Origin: Mesorhizobium sp. B2-1-1
GTDB taxonomy: Bacteria > Pseudomonadota > Alphaproteobacteria > Rhizobiales > Rhizobiaceae
DNA length: 64,000 nucleotides
Assembly (NCBI RefSeq): GCF_006442975.2
Contig: NZ_CP083954.1
Coordinates: 2,611,501-2,675,500, forward strand
Reading direction: 5' to 3'
In this document: in pieces, positions 27,839 through 36,404 of the stretch
How the letters are laid out: each line of letters begins with the position of its first letter
How positions within the stretch are numbered: the first letter of the stretch is position 1
Notes under the pieces: model-generated
Databases searched by the model: none
The model's input: the letters and a program-made list of their open reading frames with translations, nothing else
Told to the model about the DNA's origin: nothing
Position numbers and translations under genes: made by a program

Positions 27839-29100
27839 CGCGGCTTCGGGCCGGCGGGAACCGAGGCTTCGCCCAGTCTCATGGTGGAGCGCCGTGCGTT
27901 CTGCCCCTTGCTTCTGGCAGTGCGTATGAAACGGGTGACGGCCTGCGCCGCATACGGGGTGGCGGCGGTGAAACGCATTAACGGGCCAAAACTCGCGACC
28001 GCGCTGGCGCCGACAAAATGCAGGCCGGGAATGTTCGATTCCAGTCCCGTGGAAAGGACAGGCGATCCGTCACGGCAGGCTATCGCATCGAGGAAATCGG
28101 GGGCGAAGAGCCCGAGCTTGCCGATGTCTATGCGATAGCCGGTCGCAAGAAGGACGTGATCGTAAGCGGTCGAGCCGTTCTCGAACCGCAAGTCTATTCC
28201 GGAGTTGCTGGCGGAGGCGCCGACGATCACGCGGCCGGCCTTGACCTCGATGCCGCCGAAGTCCGGCAGCAGCCAGCCCGACGCGCCGGCCCTGAGGCCA
28301 CGCGCATTGACCCAGCGTCGTGCCGCCGCCGGCAAACCATGCACGAGACCCGGCGCCTCGATCAGCCAGGACAACGGGAAGGGGCCGACGCGCGAGGGCG
28401 ACGCCAGGAGTTCCTCGGCGGCGCCTAGCACATTGCGGCCCCGGCTGCTGGACGGCGCGCCCAGCCAATGGATGTCGCCTCGGCAGACGAGTTCGACATC
28501 GGCTCCCGCCTTTCTCAGCAGGACGGCGGATTCGCAGGCGCTTTGTCCGCGCCCGACGACGGCGACATGCTTGCCGGCAAAGGCTTCGAATCCGGTGTGC
28601 GCGCTGGTATGGCTGACCAATTCGGAGGGCAGGCCGGTGAAGGCGGCGGGCACCAGTTCCTGGTTCTTCAGGCCCATGGCGACGATGACGCGGCCGGCGC
28701 GCACCACATCGCCGTCGGCAAGGATCAGCCGGAATCCCGCATTGGTCCGTTCGACACGGCTCACCATGCGCGTGTCGAGATCCGGAACCGCCTGAGCCTG
28801 AACCCACATTCCATAGTCGACGAAATCTTGCCGCAGCAATGGCTCGCGCAATTGGACGCGCTGGCCGCTGGCGTAGGAATCGAGGGAGAGCGGGCCGTTC
28901 GGGTTGCCGATAAAGGTTGCGCGCCAGGGCGAGCGAAGCCGCATGCCCCGAGGCATGTTCTCGCGCCAAAAGCCCATCGGGCTGCCAAAGGCAAGCACGT
29001 CTACATCAGCTGCCCTGAGCGCCGTGGCGACGCCAAGTCCGAAAGGTCCGGCGCCGACAACAGCCACTTCACAGTCATTGCTTCGCACGGAAGCGGTCAT
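27835..29100 (-). CDS. FAD-NAD(P)-binding flavoprotein (lysine N6-hydroxylase / FMO-like)
   Basis: A 421-aa oxidoreductase starting MTASVRSND, with AGGAGAACAAGGCTC before the ATG. FAD motif VAVVGAGPFGLGVATAL is near residue 11-27, and the NADP motif HVAVVGRGQSACESAVLL near 180. A late LLATGYR motif is typical of N-hydroxylating and Baeyer-Villiger-type flavoprotein monooxygenases. It is translationally coupled to the ATP-grasp gene. The pair could build or modify an unusual N-containing substituent on the polysaccharide; this is inference from co-location only. Confidence 0.85.
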   Translation of the reverse strand: MTASVRSNDCEVAVVGAGPFGLGVATALRAADVDVLAFGSPMGFWRENMPRGMRLRSPWRATFIGNPNGPLSLDSYASGQRVQLREPLLRQDFVDYGMWVQAQAVPDLDTRMVSRVERTNAGFRLILADGDVVRAGRVIVAMGLKNQELVPAAFTGLPSELVSHTSAHTGFEAFAGKHVAVVGRGQSACESAVLLRKAGADVELVCRGDIHWLGAPSSSRGRNVLGAAEELLASPSRVGPFPLSWLIEAPGLVHGLPAAARRWVNARGLRAGASGWLLPDFGGIEVKAGRVIVGASASNSGIDLRFENGSTAYDHVLLATGYRIDIGKLGLFAPDFLDAIACRDGSPVLSTGLESNIPGLHFVGASAVASFGPLMRFTAATPYAAQAVTRFIRTARSKGQNARRSTMRLGEASVPAGPKPR

Positions 29101-29441
29101 GAGCCTTGTTCTCCTGGATGGCCGCGCCATCCCCGCGCCGCTCTGACGCATTGGCGCCGCGGCCGGAGCCCGCCTATTCCTAGGCGCGCCGAGGTTAACA
29201 ATGCGGAAAGCAGAAGCGCCGAGCCGCCTCGGCGCATATGCCAAACAAGATGTCATACTGTTCCAGCCCACAGGTTCGCGGACATAATCGAGCCGATGCC
29301 GTCGGCTATGCTTGCGTCTTGCAGGGAAGCCGCCGCGGCGAGGAAATTGACACCCGCGCCGCTCTCCGCCATCCTTGACGCCAGTCGCCGGACCGCGAAG
29401 CGCGGTCGAGTTCCGTGTCAGGGCGACCGAGGGCGAAGCGC
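29101..29441. other. 341-bp gap without a supported gene
   Basis: This is the shared upstream region of the flavoprotein gene (minus) and the small protein gene at 29442 (plus). Short overlapping frames exist, but none has a ribosome site or recognisable product. I see no strong repeat or hairpin. Confidence 0.5.
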
Positions 29442-29666
29442 ATGTCCAGTGCCGTGAACAGCCAGAACTCCAAGCGTGCCGCGGTGCGCAAGGCGCTCGA
29501 CCGCCACAAGGTCTACATCACCGCGCAGAGTTTTTCAGGCGGCACCTATAGGGCGCGCGTGCTGGTCGATGGCGAGGCCTACTGGGTCGACGAATTCCGC
29601 TTGAGCCAGCTGCGGCAGGGCCTGTCGCCCGCTGAGCTCGAACTGACGCCGGCGGCCGACGATTGA
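29442..29666 (+). CDS. Small hypothetical protein upstream of ligD
   Basis: A 74-aa protein starting MSSAVNSQN; a GTG start nine codons earlier is also possible. The first half is basic (KRAAVRKALDRHKVY), followed by a beta-rich stretch (SGGTYRARVLVDGEAYWVDEF) and an acidic end. It has no signal peptide or membrane segment. It lies 120 bp upstream of ligD on the same strand. I do not recognise the family. Confidence 0.6.
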   Translation: MSSAVNSQNSKRAAVRKALDRHKVYITAQSFSGGTYRARVLVDGEAYWVDEFRLSQLRQGLSPAELELTPAADD

Positions 29667-29786
29667 GCGTGGTGACTGGTTGGCAGCGACGTTTCGGCTA
29701 GTCACCCTGATACATGCCGCATCGGACCGTTCGAGCAGGCATGGCGCTCTGTTGTTGCAATTGGCTGGCTTGCGACGGTCGATGCC

Positions 29787-32273
29787 ATGACGACGCCCTC
29801 CAAGCTCAAACCTTACCGCGCCAAGCGCGAATTCTCGAAGACGCCGGAACCGGCGGGTGGGTTGATCGCCGAGGAGGGCAACCGCTTCGTCGTCCACAAG
29901 CACCATGCCACGGCGGATCACTACGACCTGCGCCTTGAGGTCGGCGGCGTGCTGAAGAGCTGGGCGGTGCCGCGCGGACCTTCGCTCAATCCGGCCGACA
30001 AAAGGCTGGCGGTCGAGACCGAGGACCATCCGCTCGAATATATCGACTTCGAGGGCGTCATTCCCGAAGGCGAGTATGGCGGCGGGCCGATGATCGTCTG
30101 GGACACGGGCAGCTGGGCGCCGATGGAGGATGTCGAGAAGAGCTTGCGCACCGGCGCCTTCAAGTTCCGGCTGGCCGGGAAAAAGCTCAATGGCGGCTGG
30201 ATGTTGACCAGGCTGAAGCCGAAGCCCGGCGAAGAGGAGGGCAAGAAGAATTGGCTTCTGTTCAAGGAGCGCGATCTCGCTTCCAATCCCACGCTCGACA
30301 TCCTCGAAGAGCGGCCGGAGAGCGTGAAATCCGGCCGCCGTATCGAGGAGCTGGTGGCGCCGCCGCCGGCCAAGGCTGCGCCAAGGCCCGGTACGCTGAA
30401 GCCCGGCGCCTTGCCCGGCGCGGTCAAGACCTCGCCCGCCGCCCGCATAGAGCCGCAACTGGCGACACAGGTGCCGAAACCGCCGGGCGGTGACGATCCT
30501 GGCGACCGCACCGGCGAGTCCTGGCTGCACGAGATCAAGTTCGACGGCTACCGCACCATGGCGCATCTGACAGGTGGCGAGGTCAGGCTGATCACCCGCG
30601 GCGGCATCGACTGGACCAAGCGTTATGGCGATCTGCCGCATGCCTTCGCCAAGCTGCCGTGCCGGGAGGCCATCATCGACGGCGAGATCGTCGTGCTCGA
30701 CGGCAAGGGCATTTCCCGCTTCGCGCTTCTGCAGGACGCGCTGGCGGAGGGCGCCGGCAGCAAGCTGCATTTCTACGCCTTCGATCTCCTGCATCTCGAC
30801 GGCTGGGATTTGCGCAAGGCGCCGCTGGAAAGGCGCAAGGCGCTGCTGGCCGAACTGCTCGCCGGCCTGCGCGCCAACTCCGCGATCCAGTACAGCGATC
30901 ACGTGGGCGGCGACGGGCAGGGGCTTTACGACCAGGCCTCGGAGCTTGGCCTGGAAGGCGTCGTCTCCAAGCGCGCAACCGCGACCTACCAGAGCGGCCG
31001 CACGAAGAGCTGGACCAAGACGAAGGCGCTGCAAACCGGCGATTTTGTCATCGCCGGCTACACCGTTTCGGATGCAGCCGAGGGGCTGGCGGCGCTTGGC
31101 CTTGCCGAATTCGAGGACGGCGAGCTTCACTATCGCGGCAAGGTCGGCACCGGCTTCGACGCCGAGACCGCGGCCGATCTTCTGGCCCGGCTGGAGCCGC
31201 TCACATCAGGCGCCATGGCGCCCGAAGGCGCGCCGCGCGAAATCATGCGCGAGATGCATTGGGTGAAGCCGCTGTTTTCAGCCCATATCCATTACGCCAA
31301 CCGCACGGCGGACAATGCTCTGCGCCATGCGGTGTTTCGCGGCCTCAGGGATGTCGGCCTCTCGACGCCGGTTTCGGCCAAGCGCAAGCGGCTGATCGCG
31401 GAGGCTGACCTCGCCACGATCTGGGTAACCAACCCGACCAGGCGCCTGTTCGGCAAGACCGGGCCGACCAAACTCGACATCGCCGTCTACTACGCGCTGG
31501 TCGGAGATTTCATGCTGCCGCATATTCTAGGGCGTCCAGTGTCGCTGGTGCGCTGCCCGACCGGCCTGCCGAAGGACTGCTTCTTCCAGCGCCATGCCTT
31601 CACCGGCATGCCGCCTTCGGTTGCCACCTTCGAGGCGACCAATTCCGAGGGTGAGACCAAATCCTACCTCTCGGTCGAGGGCGCAAAGGGCTATCTGGCG
31701 CTGGCGCAGTTCGGCGTGGTCGAGTTCCACACCTGGGGTACGCATCGCACCAGCCTCGACAGGCCCGACCAGATCGTCTTCGATCTCGATCCGGGCGAAG
31801 GGATCTCCTGGCGCGAAGTGGTGGAGGCCGCGGTGCACATCAAGGGCGAACTGGAGAGGCTGGGGCTGGTCCCCTTCGCCAAAACCTCGGGCGGCAAGGG
31901 CATCCATATCACCGTGCCGGTGACCGCCAGGCAGAACTGGAAGACGCTGCACCAGGCGACCAGCGCTATTTCCACGCATCTGGCGGCAAGCGCGCCTGAC
32001 ACCTTCACCACCACAATGGGCAAGGACAACCGCAAGAAGCGCATCTTCATCGACTATCACCGCAACGCGCGCGGCCACACCTCCGCCGCACCCTATTCGC
32101 TGCGCGCCCGCACCAACCTGCCGGCCTCGACGCCGGTGAGCTGGGCGGATCTGGAGACGATCGACGCGCCGCAGGACCTGAACTATGCGTCGCTGCCGGG
32201 ACTCTTGGAAACGTCGGGCGATCCGTGGGCTGAGATCGACGAGTTTGCTCGGGATTTGCCCACGTTCAAATAG
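29787..32273 (+). CDS. ligD: DNA ligase D (multifunctional NHEJ ligase)
   Basis: An 828-aa LigD with all three domains in the order phosphoesterase, ligase, polymerase. The 3'-phosphoesterase has HKHHATADHYDLRLE (about 36-50) and a later EGEYGGG. The ATP-dependent ligase has the nucleotidyl-Lys motif EIKFDGYR (Lys near 251). The primase-polymerase domain (from about 540) has FHTWGTHR and IVFDLDPGEG with metal-binding aspartates. It processes, fills and seals double-strand breaks with Ku, whose gene follows. A 37-nt hairpin lies directly after the stop. Confidence 0.96.
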   Translation: MTTPSKLKPYRAKREFSKTPEPAGGLIAEEGNRFVVHKHHATADHYDLRLEVGGVLKSWAVPRGPSLNPADKRLAVETEDHPLEYIDFEGVIPEGEYGGGPMIVWDTGSWAPMEDVEKSLRTGAFKFRLAGKKLNGGWMLTRLKPKPGEEEGKKNWLLFKERDLASNPTLDILEERPESVKSGRRIEELVAPPPAKAAPRPGTLKPGALPGAVKTSPAARIEPQLATQVPKPPGGDDPGDRTGESWLHEIKFDGYRTMAHLTGGEVRLITRGGIDWTKRYGDLPHAFAKLPCREAIIDGEIVVLDGKGISRFALLQDALAEGAGSKLHFYAFDLLHLDGWDLRKAPLERRKALLAELLAGLRANSAIQYSDHVGGDGQGLYDQASELGLEGVVSKRATATYQSGRTKSWTKTKALQTGDFVIAGYTVSDAAEGLAALGLAEFEDGELHYRGKVGTGFDAETAADLLARLEPLTSGAMAPEGAPREIMREMHWVKPLFSAHIHYANRTADNALRHAVFRGLRDVGLSTPVSAKRKRLIAEADLATIWVTNPTRRLFGKTGPTKLDIAVYYALVGDFMLPHILGRPVSLVRCPTGLPKDCFFQRHAFTGMPPSVATFEATNSEGETKSYLSVEGAKGYLALAQFGVVEFHTWGTHRTSLDRPDQIVFDLDPGEGISWREVVEAAVHIKGELERLGLVPFAKTSGGKGIHITVPVTARQNWKTLHQATSAISTHLAASAPDTFTTTMGKDNRKKRIFIDYHRNARGHTSAAPYSLRARTNLPASTPVSWADLETIDAPQDLNYASLPGLLETSGDPWAEIDEFARDLPTFK

Positions 32274-32276
32274 ATT

Positions 32277-32313
32277 GGTTTCCTCTCCCCCGCTTCGCGG
32301 GGGCGAGGAAACC
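32277..32313. terminator. Long hairpin after ligD
   Basis: GGTTTCCTC-T-CCCCCGC, loop TTC, GCGGGGG-C-GAGGAAACC: a 16-bp stem with one T-C mismatch, starting three bases after the ligD stop. There is no T-run, so it may be a Rho-linked or mRNA-stabilising structure rather than a classic terminator. Confidence 0.6.
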
Positions 32314-32427
32314 CAAGTCCATCGACGCTTTTGACAATTTGAATTATTCTCTACTCGCGGCCCTTCCGGCGTCCTAAAACATTTCGTCAGGATTTGCCGG
32401 TAAGGTGCGGGGTCGGTGTAGGATTTG

Positions 32428-32463
32428 CGCAGCCTTGTTCGTCCTTCGGACGAAAGCGCTGCG
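32428..32463 (+). promoter_or_regulatory. Hairpin in the ku leader
   Basis: TTCGTCC (32438-32444) and GGACGAA (32448-32454) form a 7-bp stem with a TTC loop. CGCAGC (32428-32433) and GCTGCG (32458-32463) pair around it. It lies 36-71 bases upstream of the ku start and may affect transcription or translation of ku. Confidence 0.4.
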
Positions 32464-32498
32464 AAAAGTTTCAGTGCATGGCCGCGTAGGAGTTCATC

Positions 32499-33407
32499 AT
32501 GGCGCCCAGGGCAAGTTGGAAAGGTTACCTCAAGCTCAGTCTGGTGAGCTGTCCGGTGCGGCTATACCCCGCCACCAGCGCCAGCGAGCGCATCTCGTTC
32601 AACCAGTTGCACAAGAAGACCCACAACCGCATCAACATGAAGCCGGTCGATCCGGAACTCGGACTGGTCGAGCGTTCGGACCTGGTCAAGGGCTACGAGT
32701 ACGAGGACAAGCAGTACATCATCATCGACGATAGCGACCTCGACGCGGTGCGCATCGAATCCAACCACACGATGAACATCGAGGCCTTCGTCGACGAGGA
32801 CGAGGTCGACGTCATCTACCAGGACGCGCCCTATTACATGGCGCCGGACGGCGCGATGGCGGAGGAGACTTTCGCCGTGCTGCGCGAAGCCATGCGCAAA
32901 TCCGGCAAGCTGGCGATCGCGCGGCTAGTCCTGTCCAGCCGCGAGCGCGTGGTGACGATCGGCGCGCGCGAAAACGGCATGTTCGTGTGCACGTTGAGGA
33001 ACCCGAACGAAGTGCGCGGCACGGCTGAATATTTCGGCAATATCCCTGCCGGCAACCCGGATCCTGAAATGCTGCAACTCGCCGAAGCGCTGATCAAGCA
33101 GAAGGAAACCACCTTCGATCCGAAGAACTACGAGGATCGCTACGAGATCGCGCTGATGGCGATGATCCGCGAGAAGCTGAAGGGCCACAAGCCTATCATC
33201 GCGGCGGCACCCGAGCGCGGCAACGTCATCAATTTGATGGATGCGCTGAAGGCGAGCCTGTCGCAGTCGCAGTCGAAGCCGCCGGCCAAGTCGAAGAGCA
33301 AGGCCGACGAGAAGCCCGCCGCCAAGGCCAAGACGGCCGCGGGCGGCGCTGCTGAAAATCCGCTGAAAGCCAACCTGCTGAAGGCGGTCGGCAAGAGCAA
33401 GAAGTGA
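32499..33407 (+). CDS. ku: Non-homologous end joining protein Ku
   Basis: A 302-aa bacterial Ku with the beta-barrel core at about 1-250. It begins MAPRASWKGYLKLSLVSCPVRLYP and includes NQLHKKTHNRI, GYEYEDKQYIIIDD and FYVLREAM-like segments. The C-terminus is Lys/Ala-rich (about 255-302), the usual DNA-binding tail. TAGGAGTTCATC precedes the ATG. The homodimer rings DNA ends and recruits LigD, encoded upstream on the same strand. The stop overlaps the GTG of the next gene, linking that TPR protein to NHEJ expression. Confidence 0.95.
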   Translation: MAPRASWKGYLKLSLVSCPVRLYPATSASERISFNQLHKKTHNRINMKPVDPELGLVERSDLVKGYEYEDKQYIIIDDSDLDAVRIESNHTMNIEAFVDEDEVDVIYQDAPYYMAPDGAMAEETFAVLREAMRKSGKLAIARLVLSSRERVVTIGARENGMFVCTLRNPNEVRGTAEYFGNIPAGNPDPEMLQLAEALIKQKETTFDPKNYEDRYEIALMAMIREKLKGHKPIIAAAPERGNVINLMDALKASLSQSQSKPPAKSKSKADEKPAAKAKTAAGGAAENPLKANLLKAVGKSKK

Positions 33408-34525
33408 CGGCACCAGCCGGCGCTATATTCGGCACGATCGGCGCGCTGGCGGCGTTTCCGCTCAGGCTGGCGGCGCGCGAGGTCGCGCGCCAGCATGGCG
33501 AACTCAGGCGCGGTGTCATCCGGCGCACCACGCATGTCGTGTTCGGTCGCGGTCTGCTGGTCAAGGCCGGGCTGGTCAAAGCCGGGCTCACGAAGACCGG
33601 CGATGTCGAGGTCGAACGCCGCGTCGCCGCCGAGCGCGGCGCCGGGCGCACATTGCTCAGCGAGAACGGTTTTCTGCGCCTGCTCGGACTGATGAAGGCG
33701 CCTGAGGCCTCCTCGCTGTCGCGGCAATCGCTGATCGATCAGTCGCAGCTATCCGGCGCCGACCTCGATCTCTTGTCGCTGTTCGATGCCTTCGAACATG
33801 ACTCGGAACCCTATTCCTTCCGCGACCTGATCCTGGCGCGCAAATATGCCGGGCTGGTCGCCGGCGGCGCGACATGGGGCGCGATCGCGCGCTCGGTGCA
33901 TCGTTCCGGCCCGGTGGCTTCGCTCACCGCCAAGTCGCTCGCGGTCGGCTCGGCATCCGGGCGGCCCGATGCGATCTATCTGGATGGCGGCGAGAGCGAG
34001 CTCGACGGGCAATTGCTGTTCGATCTCGGCGCCTCCGACGACGATCCGCTGGAAGAGCTGTTCGCCGAGGCCGAAGCGGCGGAGGAGGGCGGCGACCATG
34101 ATGGTGCCGCCGCGCTCTACCGGCGCTGCCTTGCAATCGATCCAGGCGACGCGATCGCCGCCTTCAACCGCGCCAACTGCCTGCGCGCCGGCGGCCACCC
34201 GGCGGAAGCGGCCCATGACTATGCGCGCGCGATCAAGCTCGATCCGGCTTTCGTCGAGGCCTGGTTCAATCTCGCCGGGCTGATGAGCGAGGAGGGCAAG
34301 ACGGCGTCGGCGCGAAGGCACTTGTGGAAGGCGATCGCGCTCGACGGCAATTACGCCGATCCGGTTTTCAATCTCGCCCGGCTCGAATTCGACGCCGGCA
34401 ATTTGCTGGAAGCGCGGCGGCTGTGGGCGCGGTATCTGGAGCTCGACGCGGAGTCGGAGTGGGCTGGAGTTGCGGCCAAGGGCGTGCAGTTCGTGGACAT
34501 GCAGCTGGCGAAATCGGCGGGGTAA
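33404..34525 (+). CDS. Tetratricopeptide repeat protein coupled to ku
   Basis: A 373-aa protein starting at GTG 33404, overlapping the ku stop. The C-terminal ~170 residues hold about four TPR units (for example AALYRRCLAIDPGDAIAAFN, EAAHDYARAIKLDPAFVEAW). A middle stretch (about 120-175, with SFRDLILARKYAGLVAGG) resembles a MerR-type DNA-binding domain, so it may be a regulator with a TPR effector region. The N-terminus is basic. Translational coupling suggests a role tied to NHEJ, but no function is established from the sequence. Confidence 0.75.
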   Translation: MTAPAGAIFGTIGALAAFPLRLAAREVARQHGELRRGVIRRTTHVVFGRGLLVKAGLVKAGLTKTGDVEVERRVAAERGAGRTLLSENGFLRLLGLMKAPEASSLSRQSLIDQSQLSGADLDLLSLFDAFEHDSEPYSFRDLILARKYAGLVAGGATWGAIARSVHRSGPVASLTAKSLAVGSASGRPDAIYLDGGESELDGQLLFDLGASDDDPLEELFAEAEAAEEGGDHDGAAALYRRCLAIDPGDAIAAFNRANCLRAGGHPAEAAHDYARAIKLDPAFVEAWFNLAGLMSEEGKTASARRHLWKAIALDGNYADPVFNLARLEFDAGNLLEARRLWARYLELDAESEWAGVAAKGVQFVDMQLAKSAG

Positions 34526-34738
34526 AGCTCTCCCGTTTTGGGAGAAGGTGGATCGGCGCGCAGCGCCGAGACGGTTGAGGGGTGCGTGTCGGAATGAGGC
34601 GTTTGCGTTTCCTGGAACACCCGTGATCCGGCCGAGCTTCGCGAGACCACCCCGGGGCGAGCCAACGGTCTCGCCCGCCCTTCGGGTCCCACAAGGGGAG
34701 AAGGGGTCACCAACGCCGAGCCACGGGAGCCCTATTCC
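34526..34738. repeat. Dispersed palindromic repeat region (RPE-like)
   Basis: After the stop, CTCTCCC/GGGAGA forms a hairpin, followed by GGCGCGCAGCGCCGAGACGG and TTGAGGGGTGCG. A second part (34650-34715) carries GGTCTCGCCCGCCCTTCGGG and AAGGGGAGAAGG. A related block occurs at 54775-54835. Mosaics of this kind are common in rhizobial intergenic regions. The AGGGAG-like site near 34728 serves the next gene. Confidence 0.6.
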
Positions 34739-35383
34739 ATGACCACCTTCCTCTTCGACGGCGACGACACAGCTCCCGTCACCATCCTGCTCGCGCATGG
34801 CGCTGGCGCGTCGATGGATTCTCCTTCGATGACCGCCACCGCCAAGGCGCTGGCGGCAGTAGGCTTTCAGGTCGCGCGGTTCGAGTTCCACTATATGGCG
34901 TCCCGCCGCTATGGCCACCGCAAGCCGCCGCCGCGCGCCGAGACAGTGAACCCGGAATACATCAAGGCGATCGCCGACCTCAGGGCGAGGGGCGTGACCG
35001 GGACGTTGATCATCGGCGGCAAATCGATGGGCGGTCGCGTCGCCTCGATGGTGGCGGACGAGATGTTTGCCAGGGGCGAAATCTCGGGCCTGCTTTGCCT
35101 CGGCTATCCCTTCCACCCGCCCGGCAAGCCCGAGCAGTTGCGGACCAAGCATCTGGCCGGGTTGACGATACCGACGCTGATCTTCCAGGGCACGCGCGAC
35201 GAGTTCGGCACGCCCGACGAGATTGCCGGCTATGGGCTCTCCGACAGCATCGAGGTCGTATGGTTGGAGGATGGCGATCACGATCTGAAGCCGCGCAAGA
35301 GCATCTCGGGGTTTTCGACCGCCGATCATCTGAAGACGCTGGCCGAAACGGTGAAGGCTTGGACGGGCAAGCTCGTCTCTTGA
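34739..35383 (+). CDS. Alpha/beta hydrolase family protein (Tex30/KANL3-like)
   Basis: A 214-aa serine hydrolase-fold protein. The nucleophile elbow is IGGKSMGGR (Ser near residue 98). An oxyanion-type loop is LLAHGAGASMDSP, and the catalytic His is likely in DGDHDLKPRKS near the end. It has no signal peptide. It belongs to the short Tex30/KANL3-like family whose substrates are unknown. It lies between the ku operon and the exonuclease gene, only 7 bp from the latter, on the same strand. Confidence 0.87.
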   Translation: MTTFLFDGDDTAPVTILLAHGAGASMDSPSMTATAKALAAVGFQVARFEFHYMASRRYGHRKPPPRAETVNPEYIKAIADLRARGVTGTLIIGGKSMGGRVASMVADEMFARGEISGLLCLGYPFHPPGKPEQLRTKHLAGLTIPTLIFQGTRDEFGTPDEIAGYGLSDSIEVVWLEDGDHDLKPRKSISGFSTADHLKTLAETVKAWTGKLVS

Positions 35384-35390
35384 CCCGCCG

Positions 35391-36161
35391 ATGAAAATCG
35401 CCTCCTTCAACATCAATAACGTCAACAGCCGACTGAAGAATCTGCTGACCTGGCTGGCGGCGGCAAGACCCGATGTCGTCTGCCTGCAGGAGTTGAAGGC
35501 GCGCGATATGCAGTTTCCGCGCACTGCCCTGGCCGATGCCGGCTACGGCGCGGTGTGGAAGGGGGAGCCGACCTGGAACGGCGTCGCCATACTGGCGCGG
35601 GGCGCCGAGCCGGTGCTGACGCGCGATGTGCTGCCCGGCGACGATGCCGACAGGCAGAGCCGCTACATCGAGGCGGCGGTGAACGGAATCGTCATCGGCT
35701 GCCTGTACGCGCCGAACGGCAACCCGCAGCCGGGGCCGAAATTTCAGTACAAACTCGCCTGGCACGCACGGTTGGCGGCGCATGCCGAACAGTTGCTCGA
35801 CACCGGTCTGCCGGTGGTGCTGGCGGGCGACTACAACATCGTGCCCGAGCCGCGCGATATCTATGCCACGCGCTCCTACGACGATAACGCGCTGGTACAG
35901 CCGGAAAGCCGGGCAGCCTTTGCGGCGCTCATCGAGCAAGGCTGGACGGACGCACTGCGCAAGGTGTACCCCAAAGAGACGCTCTACACCTTCTGGGATT
36001 ACCGGCGGAACCGCTGGCCGCGCGATGCGGGCTTGCGGCTCGACCATATCCTCCTGTCGAAGAAGCTCGCCCGCAAGCTCAAGGCTGCCGGCATCGACCG
36101 CGACGTGCGCGGTGAGGACGGCGCCAGCGACCACGCGCCGGTGTGGGTGGAGTTGCGGTGA
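35391..36161 (+). CDS. xth: Exodeoxyribonuclease III / AP endonuclease
   Basis: A 256-aa EEP-fold nuclease. Catalytic motifs are seen: SFNINNVNSR (Asn near 9), CLQELK (metal-binding Glu), PVVLAGDYNIVPEP (Asp/Asn pair near 150) and SDHAPVWVEL (catalytic Asp-His near the end). It removes nucleotides from 3' ends or cuts at abasic sites. Many rhizobia carry more than one such gene. Its place next to ligD/ku suggests end processing during repair. Length is normal. Confidence 0.92.
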   Translation: MKIASFNINNVNSRLKNLLTWLAAARPDVVCLQELKARDMQFPRTALADAGYGAVWKGEPTWNGVAILARGAEPVLTRDVLPGDDADRQSRYIEAAVNGIVIGCLYAPNGNPQPGPKFQYKLAWHARLAAHAEQLLDTGLPVVLAGDYNIVPEPRDIYATRSYDDNALVQPESRAAFAALIEQGWTDALRKVYPKETLYTFWDYRRNRWPRDAGLRLDHILLSKKLARKLKAAGIDRDVRGEDGASDHAPVWVELR

Positions 36162-36294
36162 GGGGCGGCGTTTGGCGAAGCAGAATGCCCGCTCTCTTTT
36201 TCTCCGCCCTTCGGCGACAGCGACCATACAGTATACGGCGCAGAGTAAAATACGGCTCCCTAGCAGTAGACAGTCATTCTGATGGAATTGCCGT

Positions 36295-36314
36295 GCTTTT
36301 GCGTCCGCAAAAGC
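36295..36314. promoter_or_regulatory. Perfect hairpin/palindrome upstream of the four-gene operon
   Basis: GCTTTTGC (36295-36302), loop GTCC, GCAAAAGC (36307-36314). It lies between the exonuclease gene and the membrane operon starting at 36405, in a comparatively AT-rich stretch. It could be an operator for a dimeric repressor or an RNA hairpin in the leader. Confidence 0.45.
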
Positions 36315-36404
36315 TCCACTTTCGATTGGGCGAAACTCGTTGAAGAATCCGGAGCTTACCGCTAGCCTCGATCCGGGTGGTCGGAAGAGTGTACGTGGGG
36401 TGGA

